Positions 55,669 to 64,000 of a DNA stretch of 64,000 bases are shown piece by piece. Origin of the DNA: Bryobacteraceae bacterium. GTDB taxonomy: Bacteria; Acidobacteriota; Terriglobia; Bryobacterales; Bryobacteraceae. Below the pieces are notes generated by a model. That model saw only the letters and a list, made by a program, of their open reading frames with translations. It made no database searches and was not told the DNA's origin. The position numbers and the translations under genes are program-made. How positions within the stretch are numbered: the first letter of the stretch is position 1; every line of letters starts with the position of its first letter. The stretch covers positions 31,814 to 95,813 of the forward strand of contig JANWVO010000004.1 in NCBI GenBank assembly GCA_025056865.1, given 5' to 3'.

Positions 55669-55765
55669 ACCCCGCCCCGCCCCTTCGTCCGCCGCCCGCC
55701 CCTTCGTCCGCGGCCCCGCTGCCTCGCCCCGCCCCGCCCCCTCGTCCGCCGCCCCGCTGCCCCTG
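55669..55765. repeat. C-rich imperfect tandem repeat
   Basis: Three imperfect copies of a C-rich unit built on CCCCGCCCC-TCGTCCGCCG, tail to tail between fliT and def. The other strand is G-rich with many GGGG runs and could form G-quadruplexes. No T run. Confidence 0.6.
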
Positions 55766-55815
55766 CCCGCCTTCTCCCGCCCCGGCAGGCCCGGCTCACC
55801 CCCATCAGCGCAGGC

Positions 55816-56328
55816 TCAGTCCCACTCGCCCGCCTTCACCAGCTTCCGGATCTTGCGCTTGATCAGATCCCGCTTCAACAGGCTCAGGTGCTGGAGAAAC
55901 AGGATCCCATCCAGATGGTCCAGCTCGTGCTGGATCACCCGCGCCAGCAGCTCCTCGCCTTCCGTCTCGAAGAAGTTGCCGTCGAGGTCCTGCGCCCGCA
56001 CCCGCACCCGGTAGGCGCGCTTGACGTCCTCGCGGAAGCCGGGAATCGACAGGCAGCCCTCTTCGCCGATCTGCGTGCCCTCTTTCACGAGGATCACCGG
56101 GTTCACCAGCACCAGCTTCGCTGCTGCGTCCTCGCCGGCGGTCGGGTCGATCACCGCCAGCCGCCGCGAAATGCCCACCTGCGGAGCCGCCAGCCCGATG
56201 CCCTTGTTGGCATACATCGTCTCGAACATGTCCTCGGCAAGCTGCCGCAGCTCCCCGTTGAACTCGGTCACCGGCTCGGCCGGGGTCTCCAGCACCGGAT
56301 CGCCGTACTTGCGGATGCGCAGAATCAT
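55816..56328 (-). CDS. def: Peptide deformylase
   Basis: A 170-residue iron/zinc enzyme removing the formyl group from nascent proteins. All three motifs are present: GIGLAAPQVG, EGCLSIPGF (zinc Cys) and the zinc-binding HELDHLDGILF. ATG 56328 begins MILRIRKYGDPVL, the family start; GAGG lies 6 bases upstream. It follows aroC by 11 bases on the same strand. Confidence 0.96.
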   Translation of the reverse strand: MILRIRKYGDPVLETPAEPVTEFNGELRQLAEDMFETMYANKGIGLAAPQVGISRRLAVIDPTAGEDAAAKLVLVNPVILVKEGTQIGEEGCLSIPGFREDVKRAYRVRVRAQDLDGNFFETEGEELLARVIQHELDHLDGILFLQHLSLLKRDLIKRKIRKLVKAGEWD

Positions 56329-56339
56329 CCCTGTCCTCT

Positions 56340-57512
56340 TCAGAACTCCCTCACCTGTTGGATGTAGCCGTCGAAGTTTCGACGCGCCTCGGTGAGCGAG
56401 TCGCCGCCGAATTTCTCCACCATCGCCCCCGCCAGCACCAGCGCCACCATCGCCTCGCCGATCACTCCCGCCGCCGGCACCACGCACACGTCGCTGCGCT
56501 CGTAGGCCGCCAGCGCCGGCTCGCGCGTGTCCAGGTCGACGCTTTCCAGCGGCCGCCGCAGCGTCGAAATCGGCTTCAGGTAGCCGCGCACCACCACATC
56601 CTCGCCGTTCGTGATGCCGCCTTCCAGCCCGCCCGCCTGGTTGGCCCCGCGGTGAAAGCGCCGCTCGCCGCGGTCGTAGTGGATCGTGTCCTGCACCTTC
56701 GAGCCGAACTCCTCGGCCGCCCGCTCCGCCTCGCCGATCATGACGCCCTTCACCGCCTGAATCGACAGGATCGCCTGCGCCAGCCGTCCGTCCAGCCGCG
56801 CGTCCCAGGTGATGTGCGATCCCAGCCCCGGCGGCACGCCGCGGGCGCGCACTTCAAACACGCCGCCCACGGTGTCGCCCGTGCGGTAGGCTTCGTCGAC
56901 CACTGCCTTCATCCGCGCTTCGGCCTCCGGGTCGGCGCAATGCAGCAGCACCTCCTGCTTCTGCGCCAGCGCCTCCAGCTCTTCCCACTGCACCGGCCTC
57001 TCCACCTTCGCCGTCCCTACCTGGATCACGTGGCTCAGCACCTGGATGCCGAACTCCCGCAGGTACTGCTTGGCCAGCGCGCCCAGCGCCACGCGCGCGG
57101 CGGTCTCCCGCGCCGAGGCGCGCTCGAGAATGTAGCGGGCATCGTGCAGGTTGTACTTGATCGCTCCGGCCAGGTCGGCATGGCCCGGCCGCGGCCGCTT
57201 CAGCGGCTTCTGCTTGCCGGCGCTGTCCGGCGCGGCCTCCACCGGCAGCGCTTCGGTCCAGTTGGCCCAGTCGCGGTTCCGGATCAGCACCGCGATCGGC
57301 GCTCCGGTGGTCTGCGAGTGCCGCACGCCGGCCACGATCTCGGCCGTGTCCGTCTCGATCTTCATCCGTCCCCCGCGGCCGTAGCCCTGCTGCCGGCGCC
57401 AGAGCTCGCGGTTGACTTCGGCCACGGAGATGGGAACGCCCGCGGGCAGGCCGGTGAGCGTGGCGACGAGGCACTCGCCGTGGCTCTCGCCGGCGGTTTC
57501 AAATCGGAACAT
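56340..57512 (-). CDS. aroC: Chorismate synthase
   Basis: A 390-residue FMN enzyme, last step of the shikimate pathway. GESHGECL, GRGGRMKIE, RPGHADLAGA and ARETAARVALGAL are conserved blocks, and the C-terminus has the RSDVC-V-AAGVIGEAM pattern. ATG 57512 is the family start. The def gene follows 11 bases downstream. Confidence 0.96.
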   Translation of the reverse strand: MFRFETAGESHGECLVATLTGLPAGVPISVAEVNRELWRRQQGYGRGGRMKIETDTAEIVAGVRHSQTTGAPIAVLIRNRDWANWTEALPVEAAPDSAGKQKPLKRPRPGHADLAGAIKYNLHDARYILERASARETAARVALGALAKQYLREFGIQVLSHVIQVGTAKVERPVQWEELEALAQKQEVLLHCADPEAEARMKAVVDEAYRTGDTVGGVFEVRARGVPPGLGSHITWDARLDGRLAQAILSIQAVKGVMIGEAERAAEEFGSKVQDTIHYDRGERRFHRGANQAGGLEGGITNGEDVVVRGYLKPISTLRRPLESVDLDTREPALAAYERSDVCVVPAAGVIGEAMVALVLAGAMVEKFGGDSLTEARRNFDGYIQQVREF

Positions 57513-57526
57513 AAGGTGGAAATTTC

Positions 57527-57556
57527 AGCGTACTGGAAACGCGCCCGGACCATCAA
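57527..57556 (-). promoter_or_regulatory. Promoter of aroC-def
   Basis: TTGATG (57556-57551), 18-base spacer, TACGCT (57532-57527) on the minus strand, 14 bases before ATG 57512. Confidence 0.4.
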
Positions 57557-58050
57557 GTTTCCAGCACGAACCGCAGCGGCAGTTGCGCCGAGCGCCGGAT
57601 GCCGATCCGCGGCGTCACCGTGATCGACTCGTGCGCCGGCGGCGGCTGATGCAGGATCCGCAGCGGGCTGCTCACCAGGTCCCAGCCGTTCTGCTCCAGC
57701 GTGATCCCCAGCGCGCGCGTCAGCTTGCCGGGCCCGTCGCCCACCCCTTCCACCGCCCGGATCAGCACGCAGCCCGGCACGCCCTCCGGCTCGGCCACCA
57801 CGTTCAGGCAGCAGTGCATGCCGTAGGCAAGGAACACATAGGCGTGCCCCGGCGGACCGAACAGAACTTCGGTCCGCTCCGTGCGCCCGCGGTAGGCGTG
57901 CGCCGCCTCGTCGCCCTCGGGCAGGTACGCCTCCACTTCGAGGATCCTTCCCCCGCGCCCGCGGAACTCCAGCCGCTGTCCGAGGAGCGACCGCGCCACC
58001 TCCACCGTCGGGCGCGCGTAGAAGCTGCGGGGCAGGACTCGGGCCGTCAT
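57553..58050 (-). CDS. DNA-3-methyladenine glycosylase (AAG/MPG family), short form
   Basis: A 165-residue base-excision enzyme that removes alkylated purines. ILEVEAYLPEGDEAAHAYRGRT, LFGPPGHAYVFLAYGMHCCLNVV, GPGKLTRALGI and PRIGI define the family. Most bacterial members are about 190-210 residues; here the loop between CVLIRAV and GDGPGKL is only a few residues, a natural shortening without loss of the active-site Glu (E in VEAY). It is divergent from thpR. Confidence 0.93.
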   Translation of the reverse strand: MTARVLPRSFYARPTVEVARSLLGQRLEFRGRGGRILEVEAYLPEGDEAAHAYRGRTERTEVLFGPPGHAYVFLAYGMHCCLNVVAEPEGVPGCVLIRAVEGVGDGPGKLTRALGITLEQNGWDLVSSPLRILHQPPPAHESITVTPRIGIRRSAQLPLRFVLET

Positions 58051-58083
58051 CTCGCGCTACGCTATGTGAGAGTATCACGCGCC

Positions 58084-58635
58084 ATGCGCCTGTTTTGCGC
58101 CATCGACCTGCCTTACCAAGTGCGGCGCAACCTCGAGCTGCTGCTCCAGCTCCTGCGGCCGAAGGCGGACCTGCAATGGAGTCCGCCGTCCAATCTCCAT
58201 GTCACCACCAAATTCATCGGCGAATGGCCGGAAGAAGACCTGGAAATTCTGAAGGAGGCGCTCGCCGCCGTCCCCGCGCCCGGCGAATTCGCGGTCGATA
58301 TCCAGGGGCTCGGCTGGTTTCCGGATGCCGCAAATCCGCGCGTCTTCTGGGCCGGCGTCCGCGCCGGCGAGCCGCTCCAGCAGTTGGCCCGCGCCACCGA
58401 AGACGCCTGCGCCCGGCTCGGCATCGCGCGGGAAAACCGCCCCTACAGCCCGCATCTCACCCTGGCGCGCATCCGCCGCCCGGTGGATCTCGGCCCGCTG
58501 CGCAGCGCGCTCGCCTCGCTCGCCTCGGATCATTTCGGCCGTTTTACGGCCGCCCAATTCCATCTGTATGAGAGCAAATTGCGCCCGGGCGGCAGCATTT
58601 ACACAAAATTGGCCAGCTTTCCGCTGAAAAAATGA
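58084..58635 (+). CDS. thpR: RNA 2',3'-cyclic 3'-phosphodiesterase (2H family)
   Basis: A 183-residue protein with the two HxT motifs of the 2H superfamily: HVT at 39-41 (NLHVTTKF) and HLT at 124-126 (SPHLTLAR), both in the right positions of a LigT-like bilobal fold. It opens RNA cyclic phosphates. ATG 58084; the next gene starts inside its stop (ATGA). Confidence 0.92.
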   Translation: MRLFCAIDLPYQVRRNLELLLQLLRPKADLQWSPPSNLHVTTKFIGEWPEEDLEILKEALAAVPAPGEFAVDIQGLGWFPDAANPRVFWAGVRAGEPLQQLARATEDACARLGIARENRPYSPHLTLARIRRPVDLGPLRSALASLASDHFGRFTAAQFHLYESKLRPGGSIYTKLASFPLKK

Positions 58636-59237
58636 CGGAGAAATTCCTTCTGCTCGCCGCCGCCTACCTCCTCGGCGGCATCCCGTTCGGCTACCTCATC
58701 GTGAAGCTGCGCACCGGCCGCGACGTGCGCACCATGGGCAGCGGCAACATCGGCGCCACCAACGTCCTGCGCACCACCGGCCGCGGTTGGGGGCTGCTCA
58801 CGCTCGCCCTCGACATCGCCAAGGGCTGGGCCGCCTGCGCCCTCATGGACCGCTTCGGCGGCGGCTCGCCCGAATGGATCGCCGCCGCCGGCGTCGCCGT
58901 GGTCCTCGGCCACGCCTGGCCCGTCTACCTCCGCTTCCAGGGCGGCAAGGCGGTGGCCAGCTTTGTCGGCGTCGCGCTCCACCTCGCGCCGTGGGCTCTG
59001 GCCGCCGTCGCCGCCGTCTTCCTCATCGCCGTGGCCGCCACCCGCTACGTCTCGCTCGGCTCCATCCTCGGCGCCGCCCTGTTCCCCTTCGCCGTCTGGC
59101 TCCTCTATCATCCCGGCCCGGTTGTGCTGTCCGCCGTCGCCTTTTCCAGCGCCTTCATCATCTGGCGGCACCGCTCCAACATCCAGCGCCTCCTCTCCGG
59201 CACGGAAAACGCCATCTCGCTCCGGAGGAAAAAGTGA
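58632..59237 (+). CDS. plsY: Glycerol-3-phosphate acyltransferase PlsY
   Basis: A 201-residue inner-membrane enzyme of about five helices that transfers acyl from acyl-phosphate to glycerol-3-phosphate, the first step of phospholipid synthesis. LLGGIPFGYLIVKL, GSGNIGATNVLRT and GGKAVA-F-G are the conserved motifs. It overlaps thpR (ATGA) and gpsA (GTGA) by 4 bases each. GGAGG inside its 3' end serves gpsA. Confidence 0.95.
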   Translation: MTEKFLLLAAAYLLGGIPFGYLIVKLRTGRDVRTMGSGNIGATNVLRTTGRGWGLLTLALDIAKGWAACALMDRFGGGSPEWIAAAGVAVVLGHAWPVYLRFQGGKAVASFVGVALHLAPWALAAVAAVFLIAVAATRYVSLGSILGAALFPFAVWLLYHPGPVVLSAVAFSSAFIIWRHRSNIQRLLSGTENAISLRRKK

Positions 59238-60232
59238 CGCGGCTCGCCGTCATCGGCGGCGGCAGTTGGGGCACTGCGCTCGCCCTTGTCCTTGCGCCCC
59301 GCTTCGAACAGGTCCGCCTTTGGGTCTACGAGCCGGATCTCGCCGGACGCATGGCGCGCACCCGCATCAACGATGTCTTCCTGCCCGGCTTTCCGCTGCC
59401 GGACAACGTTTCGCCGACCTCCGACCTCCGCGCCGCCCTTGAAGGCGCCGCCATCGTGCTCAGCGTCATGCCCTCGGATCATGTGCGGCGTCTCTATGCG
59501 GAAATGCTCCCCTGGCTCGAGCCCCGCATGCTGTTCGTCAGCGCCACCAAGGGCCTCGAGCAGGGCACGCTGAAACGCATGTCGGAGGTGATCGCCGAAG
59601 TCCTCTCCGCCCGCTTCGCGCCCCGCATTGGCGTGCTCAGCGGCCCCACCTTCGCCCGCGAAGTGGCCCGCGGCGAGCCCGCCGCGGTCGTCATCTCCTC
59701 CGCGGACCAGGAGCTCGCCCGCACCGTCCAGCACGCCTTCTCCGGACCCACGCTCCGCCTGTACACCAACAGCGACCCCGTCGGCGTCGAGCTCGGCGCA
59801 TCGCTGAAAAACGTCATCGCCATCGCCGCCGGCGTCTGCGCCGGCCTCGGCCTCGGCGCCAACACGCTCGCCGCGCTCATCACCCGCGGCCTCGCCGAAA
59901 TCACCCGCCTTGCCGTCGCCGCCGGCGGACAGGCGCGCACCCTCGCCGGCCTGGCCGGCCTCGGCGACCTCGTGCTCACCTGCACCGGCGACCTCAGCCG
60001 CAACCGCATGGTCGGCATCGAGCTCGGCCGCGGCCGCGCCCTCTCCGAGATCCTCGCCGGCATGCGCATGGTCGCCGAAGGCGTCCACACCACCTTCGCC
60101 GCCGCCGAGCTCGCCGCGCGGCTCGGCGTCGACATGCCCATCACCCGCCAGATGCACGCCGTGCTCCGCGGCGAAAAGAGTCCGCGCGAGAGCCTGCGCG
60201 AACTCATGGAGCGCTCGCTCAAGGAGGAGTAG
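59234..60232 (+). CDS. gpsA: Glycerol-3-phosphate dehydrogenase (NAD(P)+)
   Basis: A 332-residue enzyme making sn-glycerol-3-phosphate from dihydroxyacetone phosphate, the substrate of PlsY. VIGGGSWGTALAL binds NAD, VSATKGLE the substrate region, GPTFAREVA, the catalytic Lys in ASLKNVIAIAAG, and GLGDLVLTCTGDLSRNR near the C-terminus. The start is GTG 59234 sharing GTGA with plsY. Confidence 0.96.
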   Translation: MTRLAVIGGGSWGTALALVLAPRFEQVRLWVYEPDLAGRMARTRINDVFLPGFPLPDNVSPTSDLRAALEGAAIVLSVMPSDHVRRLYAEMLPWLEPRMLFVSATKGLEQGTLKRMSEVIAEVLSARFAPRIGVLSGPTFAREVARGEPAAVVISSADQELARTVQHAFSGPTLRLYTNSDPVGVELGASLKNVIAIAAGVCAGLGLGANTLAALITRGLAEITRLAVAAGGQARTLAGLAGLGDLVLTCTGDLSRNRMVGIELGRGRALSEILAGMRMVAEGVHTTFAAAELAARLGVDMPITRQMHAVLRGEKSPRESLRELMERSLKEE

Positions 60233-60274
60233 CTCCGCCCCGGCGGAAAGCTTCCTCTTCGAGCGCCCCTCTGT

Positions 60275-60280
60275 TACGAT
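60275..60280 (+). promoter_or_regulatory. -10-like hexamer 8 bases from the receptor start
   Basis: TACGAT, 8 bases, ATG 60289. No ribosome-binding site precedes the ATG. -35 is weak (TTCCTC at 60252). Confidence 0.3.
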
Positions 60281-60288
60281 TTCTCAAT

Positions 60289-63200
60289 ATGCGGATGCTC
60301 CACAGGTTCGTTCAGTGTCTGGGTCTGCTCGCGCTGGGAGCCGCAGCAGCTTGGGGGCAGGGAACCACAAGCCGCGTCCTCGGCGTTGTATCGGATCCAA
60401 GCGGCGCCAGCGTTCCCGGCGCCGTCGTCAAGCTCGTCAACGAGGGCACCAACGCCACGTTTGAAACAAAAACCGCCGAGAACGGCGCCTACTTCTTCGA
60501 GGCCGTTCCCAGCGGCTCCTACACTCTCACCGTCGAGGCGCCGGGCTTCCGCCGCTTCGCCTCGCGCCGCAACCCCGTCACCATCGGCCAGCCCGCTACC
60601 ATCAACGTCACCCTCGAAGTGGGGACCGTGACAGAGGTCGTCGAAGTCACCGGCTCTGCCGAAATCGTGCAGACCTCCACCTCGGGCAACTTCGGCAATC
60701 TCTTCACCGAGCAGGTCATCCGCGACCTGCCCATCGTCGGCGTCCGCGGCCGCAACCCGCTCGATCTCGTCACCCGCCAGCCCGGCGTCGTCAGCGGAGC
60801 CAACACCGGCGGCGGCGTCCACGTCAACGGCGCCCGCGACCGCGCCTGGAACTTCACCATCGACGGCATCGACGCCAACGAGACCAGCGCCGGCGGCTCC
60901 AACTTCGCCCCCATCCGCATGAACCCCGACGTGCTCAGCGAGTTCCGCGTCCTCACCGGCAACGCCACCGCCGAATACGGGCGCAACTCCGGCGGCCAGG
61001 TCGCCATGGTCACCAAGAGCGGCACCAACGAAGTCCACGGCACCGCCTGGTGGTTCTACCGCTCGCCCTTCCTGAACGCCAACGAGTGGGAGAACAACAT
61101 CAACAACGTCGGCAAGCGCCAGTACCAGCAGAACATGCCCGGCATCGGCATCGGCGGACCCGTCCTTCGCAACAAACTCTTCTACTACGGCAACCTCCAG
61201 ATCCTCCGTACGCGCGAATCCGCCGTCGTCAACTCCACCGTCTTCACGCGCGAGGCCCGCGAAGGCATCTGGCGCTACAACCGCGGCGGCCGCAACCTGC
61301 CCGCAGGCACGCCCGGCGCCGTCGTCGACGCCCAGGGCAACGTGCTGCCCGGCGTCCAGATCGGCACCTACAACGTCATCACCAGCGACCCGCAGCGGCT
61401 CGGCTGGGATCCCCAGACGCGCGCCATCGCCACCGCCGCTCCCCTGCCCAACAACTTCACCCTCGGCGACGGCCTCAACACCGCCGCCTACACCTTCACC
61501 GCCCTCCAGTACGAAAAGCAGCACGACGTCACCCTCCGCGGCGACTACATCATCAACGACCGCAACACCTTCTTCGCCCGCGTCAGCTTTGGCCGCCAGG
61601 ACACCGACTGCGACCGCGCCAACGGCGGCTCGCCCGTCTGGCCCGGCGCGCCCTGCGTCGTCAACACCAAGCGCGACCCCGTCAACCTTGCCTTCAACTG
61701 GCGCACCGTCCCGCGCGCTTCCATGACCAACGAGCTCGTCGTCGGCCTCAACCGCTTCGCCTTCGACTTCCAGATCCCCACCTCCGACCTCACCAAGGTC
61801 AGCCTCATCACGCCCGTGGCCAACCCCTTCGTCTACACCTTCGGCAACATGCGCCAGCTCAACACCTGGCAGCTCGTCGACAACTTCGCCTGGCTCCGCG
61901 GTGCGCACAACATCAAGTTCGGCATCAACTTCCGCCTCGGCAGCCACCGCGACCGCCGCGGCTCCATTGGCGGCTTCAACGCCACCCAGCAGGCAGACTT
62001 CTCCCGCGTCGTCAACGTCGTCAACGCCGCCGCCTTCGGCCTCCCCGCCGACGTCAACCAGCAGTTTGACCGCATCACCCTCGAAACCCACATCAACTTC
62101 ATCCTCGGCCGCGTCGGCAACACCAACCGCGGCTTCCCCTCCACCCGCGACAGCTACGTCGCCGGCCTCTACGACTTCCTCGCCCGCTTCAACGAATATG
62201 ACTTCTACATCCAGGACACCTGGAAACTCAGCCGCAACTTCACCGTTGACCTCGGCCTGCGCCTCGAAGTCAAGCAGACGCCCTCCAACCCCGACGGCCG
62301 CATCCGCCGCCCCGATCAGGTGGCCGTCGCCGGCGCTCCGGCCACCAACACCCTGAAATGGGTCCCAGGAGACCTCTACCGCACCGACTTCCACAACTGG
62401 GCTCCTTCCATTGGCTTCGCCTGGGATCCCTTCGGCACCGGCAAGACCTCCATCCGCTCCAACTACCGCATCGCCTACGACCGCATCAACACCTTCGTGC
62501 TCAGCTCCCAGGTCTTCCAGAATCTGCCTGGCATCGTCATCGGCGTCCAGGATGTCTCCTACGGCCAGGCCGGCGGCCGCCTCTCCGGCCTGCCGGAACT
62601 CAAGCCTCCCGCCGTCTCCCCGGAATCCTTCGCCCAGCCCTCGGCCTTCGGCAACCGCGTCATTACCGTCGTCGACCCCAATTTCAGGACCCCAACCACC
62701 CACCAGTGGAGCTTCTCCATCCAGCGCGAGGTCTTCCGCAACGCCATCGTCGAGGCCAACTATATCGGCCGCCGCGCCTACAACCTCTTCGGCGCCTACA
62801 ACGCCAACCAGGTCGAATGGCGCAACAACGGCTTCTACAACGCGCTCGCCGTCGTCAACTCCGGCGGCGAAAGCCAGCTCATCAACCAGCTCATGTCGGT
62901 CGACTCGCGCCGCACCTCCACCGAAACCGGCTCCCAGGCCCTGCGCCGCATCTACTCGGTCGATCTCCGCAACAACAACTGGGCCTTCATCGCCCAGGAC
63001 CTCTCCCGCCGCGTCGTTGGCGGGCGCGGCCAGGCCGAGGCCGCCGGCCTCAGCCCCTACTTCTTCATCCCCTTCCCGCAGTTCGCCAACGGCCTGAATG
63101 TGATTGACTCCAACGACTTCTCCACCTACCACGCCGGCCAGGTCCAGTTCCTCAAGCGCATGAGCAGCGGACTGGAATACCAGCTCAGCTACACCCTCGC

Positions 63201-63891
63201 CAAATCGCTCGACACCCGCTCCTACGACCCGGCCTTCACCGTCGTTCCAGGCGGCTCGGCCCAATCGGCCGGCGGCACCCCGTTCGACATCTACAACCGG
63301 CGCCTCAATTACGCACTCAGCGACTTCGACCGCCGCCACGTCGTCCAGACCTACTGGATCTGGGAGCTCCCCTTCGGCCGCGGCAAGCGCTTCGGCTCGA
63401 GCGCTGGCCCCGTCCTGCACCGCCTCATCGGCGGCTGGCAGGTGGCCGGCATGGGCACCTTCCAGAGCGGCCGGCCCATGTCGGTCTTCTCCGGCTTCTT
63501 CAGCTACAACAACGTCGTCCAGGCCTTCGCCGATTGCAACGGCTGCACCCGCACGATGGGCAAGGTTCAGGATCTCGACGGCATCAAGTGGTTCTTCACC
63601 CCCCAACAGCGCGCCCTCTTCTCCAATCCCGCGCCCGGCTGGATCGGCAACACCGGCCGCAACTTCTTCATTGGGCCCGGCGGCTGGGGCGTCGACATGA
63701 GCGTGCTCAAGCGCACCATGGTCACCGAGCGCACCAACCTTGAGCTGCGCGCCGACATGACCAACGTCTTCAACCACCCGATCTTCGGCTTCCCCACCGC
63801 CGTGGCCAGCTCGGAGATCTTCGGCCGCATCCGCGACACCGTCGTCAGCGGCTCCCGCAAGATCATGCTCGGCGCCAAGTTCAACTTCTGA
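60289..63891 (+). CDS. Large carboxypeptidase-regulatory/TonB-dependent-receptor-like outer-membrane protein
   Basis: A 1,200-residue protein: signal peptide ending near AWG-QG, an N-terminal CarboxypepD_reg-like domain (about 25-110; VSDPSGASVPGAVVKLVN and NGAYFFEAVPSGSYTLTVEAPGF), then a plug region (GVHVNGARDRAWNFTIDGIDANE, MNPDVLSEFRVLTGNATAEYGRNSGGQVAMVTKSG) and a long beta barrel with aromatic strand ends. The form is the acidobacterial Oar/SusC-like type used in uptake of large or sugar substrates, or as surface adhesin. The TonB box is not obvious. Codon use and GC match its neighbours. A coding-looking frame on the opposite strand is an artefact of codon bias. Confidence 0.9.
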   Translation: MRMLHRFVQCLGLLALGAAAAWGQGTTSRVLGVVSDPSGASVPGAVVKLVNEGTNATFETKTAENGAYFFEAVPSGSYTLTVEAPGFRRFASRRNPVTIGQPATINVTLEVGTVTEVVEVTGSAEIVQTSTSGNFGNLFTEQVIRDLPIVGVRGRNPLDLVTRQPGVVSGANTGGGVHVNGARDRAWNFTIDGIDANETSAGGSNFAPIRMNPDVLSEFRVLTGNATAEYGRNSGGQVAMVTKSGTNEVHGTAWWFYRSPFLNANEWENNINNVGKRQYQQNMPGIGIGGPVLRNKLFYYGNLQILRTRESAVVNSTVFTREAREGIWRYNRGGRNLPAGTPGAVVDAQGNVLPGVQIGTYNVITSDPQRLGWDPQTRAIATAAPLPNNFTLGDGLNTAAYTFTALQYEKQHDVTLRGDYIINDRNTFFARVSFGRQDTDCDRANGGSPVWPGAPCVVNTKRDPVNLAFNWRTVPRASMTNELVVGLNRFAFDFQIPTSDLTKVSLITPVANPFVYTFGNMRQLNTWQLVDNFAWLRGAHNIKFGINFRLGSHRDRRGSIGGFNATQQADFSRVVNVVNAAAFGLPADVNQQFDRITLETHINFILGRVGNTNRGFPSTRDSYVAGLYDFLARFNEYDFYIQDTWKLSRNFTVDLGLRLEVKQTPSNPDGRIRRPDQVAVAGAPATNTLKWVPGDLYRTDFHNWAPSIGFAWDPFGTGKTSIRSNYRIAYDRINTFVLSSQVFQNLPGIVIGVQDVSYGQAGGRLSGLPELKPPAVSPESFAQPSAFGNRVITVVDPNFRTPTTHQWSFSIQREVFRNAIVEANYIGRRAYNLFGAYNANQVEWRNNGFYNALAVVNSGGESQLINQLMSVDSRRTSTETGSQALRRIYSVDLRNNNWAFIAQDLSRRVVGGRGQAEAAGLSPYFFIPFPQFANGLNVIDSNDFSTYHAGQVQFLKRMSSGLEYQLSYTLAKSLDTRSYDPAFTVVPGGSAQSAGGTPFDIYNRRLNYALSDFDRRHVVQTYWIWELPFGRGKRFGSSAGPVLHRLIGGWQVAGMGTFQSGRPMSVFSGFFSYNNVVQAFADCNGCTRTMGKVQDLDGIKWFFTPQQRALFSNPAPGWIGNTGRNFFIGPGGWGVDMSVLKRTMVTERTNLELRADMTNVFNHPIFGFPTAVASSEIFGRIRDTVVSGSRKIMLGAKFNF

Positions 63892-63917
63892 CGGCTCGCC
63901 TCATGGCCGGGGGCGGG

Positions 63918-64000
63918 CGCCCGGGGGGGGGGGGGCCCCAAAGACACCCCCCCCCCGCACAAAACCCCCCCCCCCCACCCCCCCCCCCCCCCCCCCGGGC
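63918..64000. other. Homopolymer-rich tail, probable sequencing or assembly artefact
   Basis: The final 80 bases are almost only runs of G and C (for instance 13 or more G, then long C runs broken by AAAGACA, GCACAAAA and single A). This is unlike the rest of the window and looks like low-quality contig-end sequence. No biology should be drawn from it. Confidence 0.7.

Noticed and set aside
60274..63777. A 1,167-codon open frame antisense to the TonB-like receptor
   Set aside because: Gly/Val/Asp-rich translation with no family resemblance; a high-GC shadow of the real gene on the other strand.

Overview
The window is high-GC DNA (roughly two thirds G+C) from a free-living bacterium, most likely an acidobacterium near Bryobacteraceae/Solibacterales. 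The pointers are a 1,200-residue carboxypeptidase-regulatory/TonB-like outer-membrane protein, a VWFA-related acidobacterial domain protein, DUF1015 and DUF1326 proteins, a secreted oligogalacturonate-lyase-like propeller, a secreted creatininase and many Sec/Tat-exported proteins. Taxonomy is inferred from gene families only. I see no insertion sequence, prophage, CRISPR array or recognised defence island. It reads as a chromosomal core region.

Layout. 0-5 kb: the N-terminal part of an RnfC/PduS-like flavoprotein cut by the left edge, a large hybrid sensor kinase, bacterioferritin, a GC-rich structured spacer and gluQ. 5-11 kb: DUF1326, a Tat-exported sugar isomerase-like protein, an Rrf2 regulator with its promoter and operator followed by cysK, tRNA-His, a UbiD-family decarboxylase and fabG. 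11-22 kb: DUF2490, an oligogalacturonate-lyase-like protein, ChrA, a 28-residue membrane peptide behind a good sigma-54 promoter, an HD hydrolase, a TolC-like protein, an M48 protease overlapping a VWFA protein, and a large M14 carboxypeptidase. 22-35 kb (mostly minus strand): Dabb, DUF3592-like, FAH hydrolase, FN3 lipoprotein, hslU, hslV, an NtrC-type regulator with a CHASE2 kinase, acid phosphatase, acyl-CoA synthetase, exported YqgE, DUF1015, alanine dehydrogenase and a peptidoglycan-binding protein. 35-45 kb: sdhCAB, a small secreted protein, a Tat-exported HisC-like aminotransferase with a secreted creatininase, and a three-gene Tad pseudopilin operon. 45-53 kb: amidohydrolase, a minimal transpeptidase, two diguanylate cyclases, rplU-rpmA-obgE. 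53-64 kb: an SDR, a fliD-fliT pair, def, aroC, a 3-methyladenine glycosylase, thpR-plsY-gpsA, and the TonB-like receptor. The last 80 bases are homopolymer-rich and look like a sequence artefact.

How the genes work together. Several sets are tightly coupled by 4-base stop/start overlaps: the peptidoglycan-binding gene with ald, hslU with the FN3 lipoprotein, fliD-fliT, and thpR-plsY-gpsA. hslV and hslU are one base apart. The CHASE2 kinase and NtrC-type regulator form a sigma-54 signalling pair, and the sigma-54 promoter at 14401 is a possible, untested target. Rrf2 beside cysK recalls the Firmicute CymR-CysK sulfur switch. Several genes have a -10-like hexamer only 6-8 bases before the start codon, suggesting leaderless transcripts.
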